DNA of 64,000 nt, taken from the NCBI RefSeq assembly GCF_015752315.1, contig NZ_JADOVJ010000001.1:4518501-4582500 (forward strand). Reading direction: 5' to 3'. This document shows positions 16,350 through 24,284 of the stretch, in pieces (positions within the stretch are counted from its first letter, which is position 1; every line of letters begins with the position of its first letter). The DNA comes from Nocardioides luteus. Lineage in GTDB: Bacteria; Actinomycetota; Actinomycetes; Propionibacteriales; Nocardioidaceae. The notes beneath the pieces were generated by a model. It was not told where the DNA came from and ran no database searches. It was given only the letters and a program-made list of their open reading frames with translations. The translations under genes were made by a program, and so were the position numbers.

Positions 16350-17312
16350 ATGAATAACAACTACTTGGGACTCGACGCTGGAGGCACCAGCACTCGCGCC
16401 GTCGTGGTCTCCTCAGACGGACGCTGCACAGGCATCGGGAAGGCCGGCAGCGGCAACCCGACCTCCGCCGGCGTCGACGCCGCCACGGCGGCGATCAGGG
16501 ACGCGGTCACCCAGGCCGTGACCTCCGCGAAGGCCGGCCCGGTCGCCGGCGCCGCCCTGGCGGTCGCGGGTGCCGGCGACCCCGGCCACCGGACGGCGAT
16601 CGTGTCCGCCCTCTCCGGGCTGGTGGCGACCGAGCCGGTCTTCGAGTTCGATGTGCTGGCTGCGTACTTCTCGGGGACGGCGGCTCCCGACGGCTATGTG
16701 CTGCTCTCCGGCACAGGGGCGTCGGCGGTGCGGGTCGAGGACGGCCGGCTCGCGGGCATCTCGGACGGCCTGGGCTGGCTGCTCGGCGACGTCGGCTCGG
16801 GCTTCTGGCTGGGCCGGGAGGTCGTACGTGCCGGACTGGCGCCGCTCGACGGGCGGGGCGCGTCCACGGCGTTGACGGGCATGCTCCTGGACCGGCTCGG
16901 GATCGCCGTCGACGAACGTCGACAGGGCGGCCGGACCGCGACGCTCGTCGCGGCGACAGCTGCGCTCTATGCGATGCCGCCGCTGCGACTGGCCGACTTC
17001 GCAGCGCTCGTCTTCACCGCGGCGGGTGCCGGGGACCAGGTCGCCGCGGGCATCCTCGACGAGGCCGCGGCCGGGCTGGCGGAGACGCTGGCGGCGGTGC
17101 GTACGCCTGAGATCGAGGGGCCGTTGGTCGCCGCCGGGAGCGTCCTGGCCCGGCAACCCGACTTCGCCGCGAGGGTCGCTCCCGGGGCCGTCGTCGCCAC
17201 CGACGGGCTGGCCGGGGCAGCGGTGCTGGCACTGCGTCACGGGGGTGTGCTCGTCGACGATGCGACCTACGCACGGGTAACCTCGTCGCTCGACCAGCTC
17301 ACCAGAGTGTGA
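16350..17312 (+). CDS. BadF/BcrA-type sugar kinase (probable GlcNAc kinase)
   Basis: 320-residue ASKHA-fold ATPase/kinase. Phosphate-1 loop LGLDAGGTSTRAVVV at residues 5-19, phosphate-2/adenosine motifs LLSGTGASAV and DGLGWLLGDVGSGFWLGR (the BadF/NagK hallmark), and a C-terminal GPLVAAGSVL. Proteins of this kind next to sugar ABC operons phosphorylate N-acetylglucosamine or related sugars. The ATG at 16350 directly precedes the first conserved strand; an in-frame upstream ATG at 16275 would lie inside the promoter region. Cytoplasmic; acts after import. Confidence 0.87.
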   Translation: MNNNYLGLDAGGTSTRAVVVSSDGRCTGIGKAGSGNPTSAGVDAATAAIRDAVTQAVTSAKAGPVAGAALAVAGAGDPGHRTAIVSALSGLVATEPVFEFDVLAAYFSGTAAPDGYVLLSGTGASAVRVEDGRLAGISDGLGWLLGDVGSGFWLGREVVRAGLAPLDGRGASTALTGMLLDRLGIAVDERRQGGRTATLVAATAALYAMPPLRLADFAALVFTAAGAGDQVAAGILDEAAAGLAETLAAVRTPEIEGPLVAAGSVLARQPDFAARVAPGAVVATDGLAGAAVLALRHGGVLVDDATYARVTSSLDQLTRV

Positions 17313-17393
17313 CAATCGTTACTACGGCTGCCTGAAGCCAGGCCGGAAGGCCTCCCCTAGCATGTCCTTGCATTCACGATGGAGGAGTTCTCG

Positions 17394-19157
17394 TTGAGCA
17401 AGCCACTGACAAAGGTCCTGATCGCCAACCGCGGTGAGATCGCCGTCCGAGTGATCCGCGCGTGCAAGGACGCCGGCATCGGCTCCGTAGCGATCTACGC
17501 GGACCCCGACCGTGACGCGCTCTTCGTGCGCCTGGCCGATGAGTCCTACTCACTCGGCGGAGCCACGCCGGCGGAGTCCTACCTGTCCATCGAGAAGATC
17601 ATCGATGTGGCGCGCCAGTCCGGTGCTGACTCGGTCCACCCGGGCTACGGCTTCCTCGCGGAGAACGCCGACTTCGCCCAGGCCGTGATCGACGCCGGCC
17701 TGACCTGGATCGGTCCCTCGCCCGAGGCGATCGACGCGCTCGGCGACAAGGCGAAGGCCAAGCAGATCGCGCTGAAGGCGGGCGCCCCGCTGGCCCCGGG
17801 CCTCAAGGACCCGGTCAAGGACGCCTCCGAGATCGTCTCCTTCGCCGAGGAGTACGGCCTCCCGGTCGCCATCAAGGCGGTCTTCGGTGGTGGTGGTCGC
17901 GGCCTCAAGGTCGCCCGCACCCTCGAGGAGATCCCCGAGCTCTACGAGTCGGCCGTGCGCGAGGCCGTCGGTGCCTTCGGTCGTGGCGAGTGCCTGGTCG
18001 AGAAGTTCCTCGACAAGCCGCGCCACGTCGAGACCCAGTGTCTGGCCGACAAGCACGGCAACGTGGTCGTCGTCTCCACCCGCGACTGCTCGCTGCAGCG
18101 TCGCCACCAGAAGCTGGTCGAGGAGGCCCCCGCGCCGTTCCTGACCGACGAGCAGAACAAGCGCCTCTACGAGTCCTCCAAGGCGATCCTGCGCGAGGCC
18201 GGCTACGTCGGCGCGGGCACCTGTGAGTTCCTCGTCGCCGCCGACGGCACCATCTCCTTCCTCGAGGTCAACACCCGCCTCCAGGTCGAGCACTGCGTCT
18301 CCGAGGAGGTCACCGGCATCGACCTCGTCCGCGAGATGTTCCGCATCGCCGCTGGTGAGGAGCTGGGTTACGACGACCCCGAGGTCCGCGGCCACTCCAT
18401 CGAGTTCCGCATCAACGCCGAGGACGGCGGCAACAACTTCATGCCCGCCCCCGGCACCCTGACCGAGTGGGCGCCGCCTGCCGGGCCTGGTGTCCGGTTG
18501 GACGGTGGCTACGAGAAGGGCGAGACCATCCCGGGCTCGTTCGACTCGCTGATCGCCAAGCTGATCGTCTCCGGCCGCGACCGCACCCAGGCGCTGGAGC
18601 GCTCGCGTCGTGCGCTCGACGAGTTCAAGGTCGACGGCATGCCGACCGTCATCCCGTTCCACCAGGCCGTCGTCAACGACCCGGCCTACACCGCCGAGAA
18701 CGGCTCCTTCGACGTCTACACGACCTGGATCGAGACCGACTTCGACAACCAGATCCAGCCGTACGCCGGTGCTGCCGGTGAGGCTGAGGAAGCCGGCGAG
18801 CGCCAGACCGTCGTGGTCGAGGTCGGCGGCAAGCGCCTCTCGGTCTCGCTGCCCGCCGGGCTCGGTGGCCTCGCTGCCGGCGGTGGCACCAGCGCCGCGA
18901 AGAAGCCGAAGCGCTCCGCCAAGAAGGCCGGCGCCGCCGCCTCCGGCGACTCCGTCACCTCGCCGATGCAGGGCACCATCGTCAAGATCGCCGTCGAGGA
19001 GGGCCAGGAGGTCGCCGAGGGTGACGTCGTCGTGGTCATCGAGGCGATGAAGATGGAGCAGCCCCTCAAGGCCCACAAGGCCGGCGTCATCACCGGCCTG
19101 AGCGCCACCGTGGGCGAGACCGTCACCAACGGGGCGGTCATCGCCGAGATCAAGTAG
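17394..19157 (+). CDS. accA: Acetyl/propionyl-CoA carboxylase alpha chain (biotin carboxylase + BCCP)
   Basis: 587 residues. Biotin carboxylase at 1-450: [20 protein letters not shown]-grasp [33 protein letters not shown] and [20 protein letters not shown]. An Ala/Lys-rich linker follows and then the biotin-carrier domain with Lys553 in [10 protein letters not shown]. It supplies carboxybiotin to a separate carboxyltransferase, not in this window, for malonyl-CoA or methylmalonyl-CoA. The TTG at 17394 is preferred to the ATG at 17379 because GGAGGAG (17381-17387) then has a normal 6-nt spacing. Monocistronic, with a strong terminator at 19170. Confidence 0.94.
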   Translation: MSKPLTKVLIANRGEIAVRVIRACKDAGIGSVAIYADPDRDALFVRLADESYSLGGATPAESYLSIEKIIDVARQSGADSVHPGYGFLAENADFAQAVIDAGLTWIGPSPEAIDALGDKAKAKQIALKAGAPLAPGLKDPVKDASEIVSFAEEYGLPVAIKAVFGGGGRGLKVARTLEEIPELYESAVREAVGAFGRGECLVEKFLDKPRHVETQCLADKHGNVVVVSTRDCSLQRRHQKLVEEAPAPFLTDEQNKRLYESSKAILREAGYVGAGTCEFLVAADGTISFLEVNTRLQVEHCVSEEVTGIDLVREMFRIAAGEELGYDDPEVRGHSIEFRINAEDGGNNFMPAPGTLTEWAPPAGPGVRLDGGYEKGETIPGSFDSLIAKLIVSGRDRTQALERSRRALDEFKVDGMPTVIPFHQAVVNDPAYTAENGSFDVYTTWIETDFDNQIQPYAGAAGEAEEAGERQTVVVEVGGKRLSVSLPAGLGGLAAGGGTSAAKKPKRSAKKAGAAASGDSVTSPMQGTIVKIAVEEGQEVAEGDVVVVIEAMKMEQPLKAHKAGVITGLSATVGETVTNGAVIAEIK

Positions 19158-19169
19158 TCGGCTCGACCG

Positions 19170-19211
19170 ACAGCGGCCGTTCACCGAGTTACCTCGGTGA
19201 ACGGCCGCTGT
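19170..19211. terminator. Bidirectional terminator shared with the end of a TetR gene
   Basis: Perfect 19-bp arms (19170-19188 and 19193-19211), 4-nt loop. The right arm encodes the last codons of the leftward TetR gene, whose TAA stop (19191-19189) lies in the loop. It serves the rightward carboxylase gene and, read the other way, the TetR gene. Confidence 0.85.
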
Positions 19212-19932
19212 TGTCGTGAGGGTACAACCCGAGCTCGTCCGCCATCACGGCCAGATGGATCTCGAAGAGACCGGCCGGGTCGCCGAAGCGGTCGGGGCCG
19301 AACTGGCCGAACACCTCGAAGCTGACGCGGCCGAAGAGGCTGGTCCAGACGAGTACGCCGCGGGTGAGCGCGGCATCGGGCAGATCGAGACCGAGCTGGT
19401 CGCGGATGCCCTGGAGCCCCACGGTGAGCTCGGGCGAGATCCCGCCGTCTCCCTCCGGCACGATCAGCCGGCCGGCGGCGAGCGCACCGGCACACACCCG
19501 CAGCATCGCGGTCGGCACGCGGGTGCCGGGCACGCTGGTGCGCTCGTCGGGCGCGGCGTAGCCGGGCACGGGCGACCCGAACAGCAGCGCGTACGTCGCC
19601 GGCTCGGCGAGCGCCCAGGTCCTGACCGCGCGGCCGAGCGCCAGGAACTGGGCGCGGTGGTCGTCCTCGGGGGCGGCCGCGACGGCCGCGTCGACGGCGT
19701 CGCCGAGCTCGTCGTAGCCGGAGACGAGGAGCAGGGTCAGCAGCTCGTCGCGGTTCTTCACGTAGCGGTAGACCGCCGAGGAGACCACCCCGAGGTCGCG
19801 GGCGACCGCGCGCAGCGAGAGCGCGGCGGCGCCGTGGACCGCCAGGTGCTCGCGGCCGATCCGGACGATCTCGTCCATGGTCTGCGCCCGCGCCCGCTCG
19901 CGTGGGGTGCCGTCTCGTGAGGTGGCTGTCAT
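19189..19932 (-). CDS. TetR-family regulator (WHG-domain type)
   Basis: 247 residues. HTH at about 38-58 (LSLRAVARDLGVVSSAVYRYV) and a C-terminal ligand domain with the WALAEPATYALLFGSPVPGY motif characteristic of the TetR_C_13/WHG group. Divergent from an NAD-dependent epimerase-like gene. The spacer holds three related palindromes (GAGCAsTGCTC type) that are likely its operators, so it probably represses itself and the neighbour. ATG at 19932; one further start lies within, but the N-terminal RERARAQTM helix is typical of the family. Confidence 0.9.
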   Translation of the reverse strand: MTATSRDGTPRERARAQTMDEIVRIGREHLAVHGAAALSLRAVARDLGVVSSAVYRYVKNRDELLTLLLVSGYDELGDAVDAAVAAAPEDDHRAQFLALGRAVRTWALAEPATYALLFGSPVPGYAAPDERTSVPGTRVPTAMLRVCAGALAAGRLIVPEGDGGISPELTVGLQGIRDQLGLDLPDAALTRGVLVWTSLFGRVSFEVFGQFGPDRFGDPAGLFEIHLAVMADELGLYPHDNSGRSPR

Positions 19933-19949
19933 GGCGCCATCGTGTCCCG

Positions 19950-20041
19950 ATCAAGAGAGCGCTGTCAACAAAAGTGAGCAGTGCTCTTGCTTTTGCTGCC
20001 GACACGCGCCAGACTCATTCCGAGAGCACTGCTCTCGGAAT
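19950..20041. promoter_or_regulatory. Array of TetR-like palindromic operators
   Basis: Three related dyads in 90 bp: AGAGCGCTGTC (about 19956-19966), GAGCAgTGCTC (19976-19986) and a perfect 25-bp palindrome at 20017-20041 with core CCGAGAGCAcTGCTCTCGG. The recurring core is GAGCAsTGCTC. The array sits in the divergent TetR/epimerase promoter. Confidence 0.75.
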
Positions 20042-20043
20042 CT

Positions 20044-20083
20044 CGACAGGTGGTTCCTGAGCCTGTCGAAGGGTTCGACCACC
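20044..20083. repeat. REP-like hairpin in the epimerase leader
   Basis: CGACAGG (20044-20050) pairs with CCTGTCG (20062-20068), and an outer GGTGGT (20049-20054) pairs with ACCACC (20078-20083), giving two competing stems. The core GGTTCCTGAGCCTGTCGAAG is, from memory, a common interspersed sequence in several actinobacterial genomes. It ends 18 bp before the gene. Confidence 0.6.
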
Positions 20084-20101
20084 AAAACCAAGGACACAGC
20101 C

Positions 20102-21031
20102 ATGAACAGCACCTACCTCGTCATCGGCGCCGGCCCCGTCGGCGCGACCATCGCCCAGCAGCTCGCCGCGCGCGGCGACCGCGTACGCCTCCTCACCCGC
20201 TCCGGGAGCGGCCCGGTGCACGAGAGCATCGAGCGCCTCCGCGGCGATGCGACCGACGCCGAGACCGTCACGCAGGCGGCCACCGGCACCCGCGCCGTCT
20301 TCCACTGCATGCACGGCAGCGCCTACGCCGCCGCGACCTGGCGCGCCGAGCTCCCGCGCGCCGAGAAGGTCGTGCTCGAGGCCGCCGGTCGGGCCGGCGC
20401 CGTGGTCGTCTTCCCGGAGAGCCTCTACGCCTACGGCCACGTCACCGCGCCGATGACCGAGCAGACTCCGCGGAACGCCGACTTCGGCAAGCCCGCGGTG
20501 CGCGTCGAGCTGCTCCGCGCCCGCGACGCCTCCCCGACACCGACGGTCAGCGTCGCGGCCTCGGACTTCTACGGCCCGCTGGTGCGTACCGCCCACGCGG
20601 GCGAACGGATGGTGCCGACGGTGCTCGCCGGCCGCACCATGCGGGTGTTGGGCGACCCGGACGCGCCGCACTCGTGGACGTACGTCCCCGACCTCGGCGC
20701 CGCGATGATCAGGGCGGCCGACGAGGAGAGCCTGTGGGACTCCTTCCTGCACGCTCCGACCGCGCCGGCGATATCCCAGCGTGCTCTCGTCCGGGTCTAC
20801 GCCGAGGTCGCCGGGGTCGAGGCGCCGCCGGTCGGCCGGATCCCCACCTGGGCGCTGAAGGCGATCGGGACGGTGCACGGCGGCACCCGGGAGCTGGCCG
20901 AGATGGTCTACCAGTTCGACAAGCCGTTCGTGCTCGACTCCTCGGCCAGCGAGTCCCGGCTCGGCCTGTCCCCCACCCCGCTCGAGACCGGGGCCAAGGC
21001 GACGGTGGACTGGTGGCGTACGCAGGCCTGA
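20102..21031 (+). CDS. NAD(P)-dependent epimerase/dehydratase-like protein
   Basis: 309 residues with a Rossmann nucleotide loop (YLVIGAGPVGATIAQQLAARG, residues 5-25). It belongs to the atypical extended SDR group: FPESLYAYG stands where most have the YxxxK motif, and there is no clear catalytic Lys. C-terminal part with WTYVPDLGAAM fits the substrate domain. The substrate is unknown. ATG at 20102 with AAGGA about 7 nt before. Probably controlled by the divergent TetR regulator. Confidence 0.82.
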   Translation: MNSTYLVIGAGPVGATIAQQLAARGDRVRLLTRSGSGPVHESIERLRGDATDAETVTQAATGTRAVFHCMHGSAYAAATWRAELPRAEKVVLEAAGRAGAVVVFPESLYAYGHVTAPMTEQTPRNADFGKPAVRVELLRARDASPTPTVSVAASDFYGPLVRTAHAGERMVPTVLAGRTMRVLGDPDAPHSWTYVPDLGAAMIRAADEESLWDSFLHAPTAPAISQRALVRVYAEVAGVEAPPVGRIPTWALKAIGTVHGGTRELAEMVYQFDKPFVLDSSASESRLGLSPTPLETGAKATVDWWRTQA

Positions 21032-21054
21032 GCAGGCCAGAACCGGAACTGGGG

Positions 21055-21840
21055 CTAGCGGGCGCTCCAGCCGCCGTCGATGGCCCACGAGGCGCCGGAG
21101 ACCATCGAGGCGTCAGGGCCGGTGAGCCAGCCGACCAGCGAGCCGACCTCGTCCGGCTCGACCAGCCGCTTCACGGCGGCGTCCTGCAGCAGCACCTTCT
21201 CCAGGACCTCGTCCTCGGGGATGTCGTGCACCTTGGCCTGGTCGGCGATCTGCTTCTCCACCAGCGGCGTACGCACGTAGCCGGGGTTGATGCAGACGCT
21301 GGTCACGCCGTGCGGGCCGCCCTCGAGGGCGGTGACCTTCGAGAGTCCCTCCAGACCGTGCTTGGCCGAGACGTAGGCGCTCTTGAAGGGGGAGGCAACC
21401 AGGCCGTGCACGGAGGAGATGTTGACGATGCGGCCCCAACCGTTGGCGTACATGTGCGGCAACGCGGCCCTGACCAGCAGGAACGGCGCGACGAGCATGA
21501 TCGAGTGGATCCTGCGGAAGTCGTCGGGGTCGAACTTCTCGATCGGACTCACCCGCTGGATGCCGGCGTTGTTGACCAGGACGTCGACCTCGAGGCTGAG
21601 GTCGTCGAGCTCGTGGGTCGCGGTCAGGTCGACCACCCACGCCTCGCCGCCGATCTCCTCGGCGAGGGCGTGGGCGTCGTCGCCGGCCACGTCGGCGACG
21701 ACGACCCGCGCGCCGCGGGCGGCGAGCTCGCGGGCCACCGCCGCGCCGATCCCCGACGCACCGCCGGTGACCAGGGCCCGCCGGCCCTGGAGCGTACGAC
21801 CGGAATCGACGGCGCCCGAGACAGCCGTGGCCGAGTTCAC
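21055..21840 (-). CDS. bdhA: 3-hydroxybutyrate dehydrogenase (SDR)
   Basis: 261-residue classical short-chain dehydrogenase. TGGASGIGAAVA cofactor loop (25-36), NNAGIQ, catalytic Ser in VNISSVHG and Tyr-Lys in YVSAKHG (YxxxK); C-terminal WLTGPDASMVSGASWAIDGGW. The NAGIQRVSPIEKF and VEKQIADQAK segments are typical of D-3-hydroxybutyrate dehydrogenases, which interconvert 3-hydroxybutyrate and acetoacetate with NAD. GTG start overlaps the stop of the MFS transporter (GTGA), so they form one operon; the transporter may import the substrate. Confidence 0.88.
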   Translation of the reverse strand: MNSATAVSGAVDSGRTLQGRRALVTGGASGIGAAVARELAARGARVVVADVAGDDAHALAEEIGGEAWVVDLTATHELDDLSLEVDVLVNNAGIQRVSPIEKFDPDDFRRIHSIMLVAPFLLVRAALPHMYANGWGRIVNISSVHGLVASPFKSAYVSAKHGLEGLSKVTALEGGPHGVTSVCINPGYVRTPLVEKQIADQAKVHDIPEDEVLEKVLLQDAAVKRLVEPDEVGSLVGWLTGPDASMVSGASWAIDGGWSAR

Positions 21841-23210
21841 GCCGGGCTCACCTCGCGTGCGGCCTCACGGTCGGCGTCGGCCCGGTCCAGCGCACGCAGC
21901 GAGGTGCCCTTCGTCTCCTTCAGGGTAAGCACGACGAGCGCGGTGATGATGCCCGCCACGGCGAGGTAGATCGCGGTGTTGGTCCAGGTGCCGGTGTCCT
22001 TGAGCCAGGCGATGGCCAGCAGCGGCGCGAGCGAGCCGGCGAAGATCGAGGTCACCTGGTAGGAGATCGAGATGCCGGAGTAGCGCATCCGGGTCGGGAA
22101 CATCTCGGCCATGATCGCGGGCTGGGTGGAGTACATCAGCGCGTGGATCGCCAGGCCGGCGATCAGCGCCGCCACGATCGCGATGTTGCTCTTGGTGTCG
22201 AGCATCGGGAACGCCCAGAAGCCCCAGGTCGCGCCGAGCACCGCACCGACCAGGTAGACCGGCTTGCGGCCCACTCCGTCGGCGAGCCGGCCGACGGCGA
22301 GGATGAAGAAGAAGTGGCAGGCGTGCGCGATCGCGATCAGACCGAGCAGCGCGCCCTGGTCCATCTTCTGGTCCTCGACCAGGTAGACGATCGAGAACGA
22401 CACCACCAGGTAGTACATGATGTTCTCCGCGAACCGCAGGCCCATGCCCTTCAGCACCCCGAGCGGGTAGCGACGCAGCACCTCGAAGACGCCGTAGCCG
22501 GCGGCAGCGGCCTCGCCCTGCTCGGCCTTCGCCTCCTCGAAGATCGGCGAGTCGGTGACCGAGCGGCGGATGAAGTAGCCGACGAGGACGACGACGGCCG
22601 AGAGCCAGAAGGCGACGCGCCAGCCCCAGGCCAGGAACGCGGCGTCGGAGAGCGTGATCGTCATCAGCGTGAGCACCAGCGTGGCGAGCAGGTTGCCCAC
22701 CGGCACCGCGGCCTGCGGCCAGGCGGCCCAGGTCGCCCGCTTGTCGTCCGGGGCGTGCTCGGCGACCAGCAGGACGGCCCCGCCCCACTCACCACCCAGC
22801 GCGAGCCCCTGCACGAACCGCAGCAGCACCAGCGCGATCGGTGCCGCCAGGCCGATCTGGCCGTACGTCGGCAGGCAGCCCATCAGCACGGTGGCGACGC
22901 CGATCAGCATGATGGTCAGCTGCAGCGTGTACTTGCGGCCGAGGCGGTCGCCGATGTGGCCGAAGACGACGCCGCCCAGCGGGCGGGCGACGAACCCGAT
23001 GGCGTAGGTGACGAAGGCCGCGATGATCGCGTCGTAGGCGTTGCCGGTGGCCGGCATGATCACCTTGGCGAAGACGAGCGCCGAGGCGGTGGCGTAGAGG
23101 AAGAAGTCGTACCACTCCACGACCGTGCCGGCCATGGAGGCCGCCACGGTCCTGCGGAGCAGGCTCTGGTCGTTGGGGGCGGCGGTGGCGCCCGGCTGTG
23201 TCATGGACAT
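21837..23210 (-). CDS. MFS transporter of the metabolite:H+ symporter family
   Basis: 457 residues with 12 membrane helices. Family marks: GTVVEWYDFFLYATASALVF at the start of TM1, FGHIGDRLGRKYTLQLTIM in loop 2-3, and RFVQGLALGGEWGGAVLLVAEH. These MHS proteins move metabolites such as shikimate, dicarboxylates or ketone bodies with protons. Coupling to 3-hydroxybutyrate dehydrogenase suggests 3-hydroxybutyrate or acetoacetate import, an inference. The start is uncertain: ATG at 23210 is used, but 23204 or 23234 is possible because none has a good ribosome site. The LysR gene is divergent. Confidence 0.9.
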   Translation of the reverse strand: MSMTQPGATAAPNDQSLLRRTVAASMAGTVVEWYDFFLYATASALVFAKVIMPATGNAYDAIIAAFVTYAIGFVARPLGGVVFGHIGDRLGRKYTLQLTIMLIGVATVLMGCLPTYGQIGLAAPIALVLLRFVQGLALGGEWGGAVLLVAEHAPDDKRATWAAWPQAAVPVGNLLATLVLTLMTITLSDAAFLAWGWRVAFWLSAVVVLVGYFIRRSVTDSPIFEEAKAEQGEAAAAGYGVFEVLRRYPLGVLKGMGLRFAENIMYYLVVSFSIVYLVEDQKMDQGALLGLIAIAHACHFFFILAVGRLADGVGRKPVYLVGAVLGATWGFWAFPMLDTKSNIAIVAALIAGLAIHALMYSTQPAIMAEMFPTRMRYSGISISYQVTSIFAGSLAPLLAIAWLKDTGTWTNTAIYLAVAGIITALVVLTLKETKGTSLRALDRADADREAAREVSPA

Positions 23211-23304
23211 GGCTGGGAGTGTGACAGTGATCATAATGTGCTTGCAACGCGCATGTTGGCACACGTGATGAACGGAAATGCACATCCCGCGTTAGGGTGG
23301 CCCG

Positions 23305-24237
23305 ATGCCCACGACCACGCCGACGCCGCCGTCCGCCGACCAGCTGCTGGTGCTGCTGGAGGTCGCCCGCAGCGGCCGCTTCACCACGGCCGCCCGCTCG
23401 CTCGGCCTGACCCACACGACGGTCAGCCGCAACATCTCCGCGCTCGAGCGTGCTCTCGGCGGCCGGGTCCTGGTGCGCGGCTCCGACGGGTGGGCGCTGA
23501 CCGCCCTCGGCGAGCGCGCGGCGCGGGCGGCCGAGGGTGTCGCCGAGTCGCTGGCCCGGCTGGCCGCGGACGAGCCCGCCGACCCGGTGGCCGGCGTGGT
23601 CAGGATGTCGACGACCGACGGGTTCGCTGCGTACATCGCCTCACCGGCGGTCGCCGCGCTCCGGCAGGACCACCCCGAGCTCGCGGTCGAGATCGTCACC
23701 GTGACCCGGCAGGCGGCGCAGCACCGCTCCGGCGTCGACATCGAGGTGGTGGTCGGCGAGCCGGCGGTCATGCGTGGCCGCGCGCTCCACCTGGGCGAGT
23801 ACGAGCTCGGCCTCTACGCCTCCCCCGGCTACCTGGAGCGCCACGGCGCCCCGGCCACGATCGAGGAGGCCGTACGCCACCGCCTGGTCTACTTCGTCGA
23901 CTCGATGCTCCAGGTCGACGACCTCGACATCCCCCGGCGGCTGCTGCCCGGCATCCGCGACGCCGTCACCTCGACGAACGTGTTCGTCCACGTGGAGGCG
24001 ACCCGCGCGGGAGCCGGCCTCGGCCTGCTCCCCTGCTTCATGGCCGACCGCCATCCCGACCTCGTCCGGATGCTCCACGAGGACATCCACCAGCGGCTGC
24101 CCTACTGGGCCGTCGTGCACCCCGAATCCTGGCGCCGGCCGGCCGTGGCCGCCGTCGTGGGCGGCCTGCGCGAGCAGATGGCCGAGCAGCAGGACGCCCT
24201 GCTCGGCCGGGGGACGCGTCCACCGACTGGGCGGTAA
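23305..24237 (+). CDS. LysR-family regulator
   Basis: 310 residues. N-terminal winged HTH (about 18-75: VARSGRFTTAARSLGLTHTTVSRNISALE) and a type-2 periplasmic-fold effector domain. TAGGGT at 23293-23298, 6 nt before the ATG, points to a leaderless start. It is divergent from the MFS-bdhA operon, with an imperfect dyad GTGC...GCAC at about 23236-23260 between them, and is the likely activator of that operon. Its last codons run into a promoter-like stretch for the pyruvate carboxylase gene. Confidence 0.9.
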   Translation: MPTTTPTPPSADQLLVLLEVARSGRFTTAARSLGLTHTTVSRNISALERALGGRVLVRGSDGWALTALGERAARAAEGVAESLARLAADEPADPVAGVVRMSTTDGFAAYIASPAVAALRQDHPELAVEIVTVTRQAAQHRSGVDIEVVVGEPAVMRGRALHLGEYELGLYASPGYLERHGAPATIEEAVRHRLVYFVDSMLQVDDLDIPRRLLPGIRDAVTSTNVFVHVEATRAGAGLGLLPCFMADRHPDLVRMLHEDIHQRLPYWAVVHPESWRRPAVAAVVGGLREQMAEQQDALLGRGTRPPTGR

Positions 24238-24284
24238 CGTTCCATAACCTGGACAAGCCGATTCTGATGGGTACCGTGGCCGCC

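Noticed and set aside
22143..24284. Upstream extension of the pyruvate carboxylase frame
   Set aside because: The frame is open by chance over the MFS and LysR genes; pyruvate carboxylase starts at 24285, supported by TACCGT 7 nt before and by the family length of about 1125 residues.
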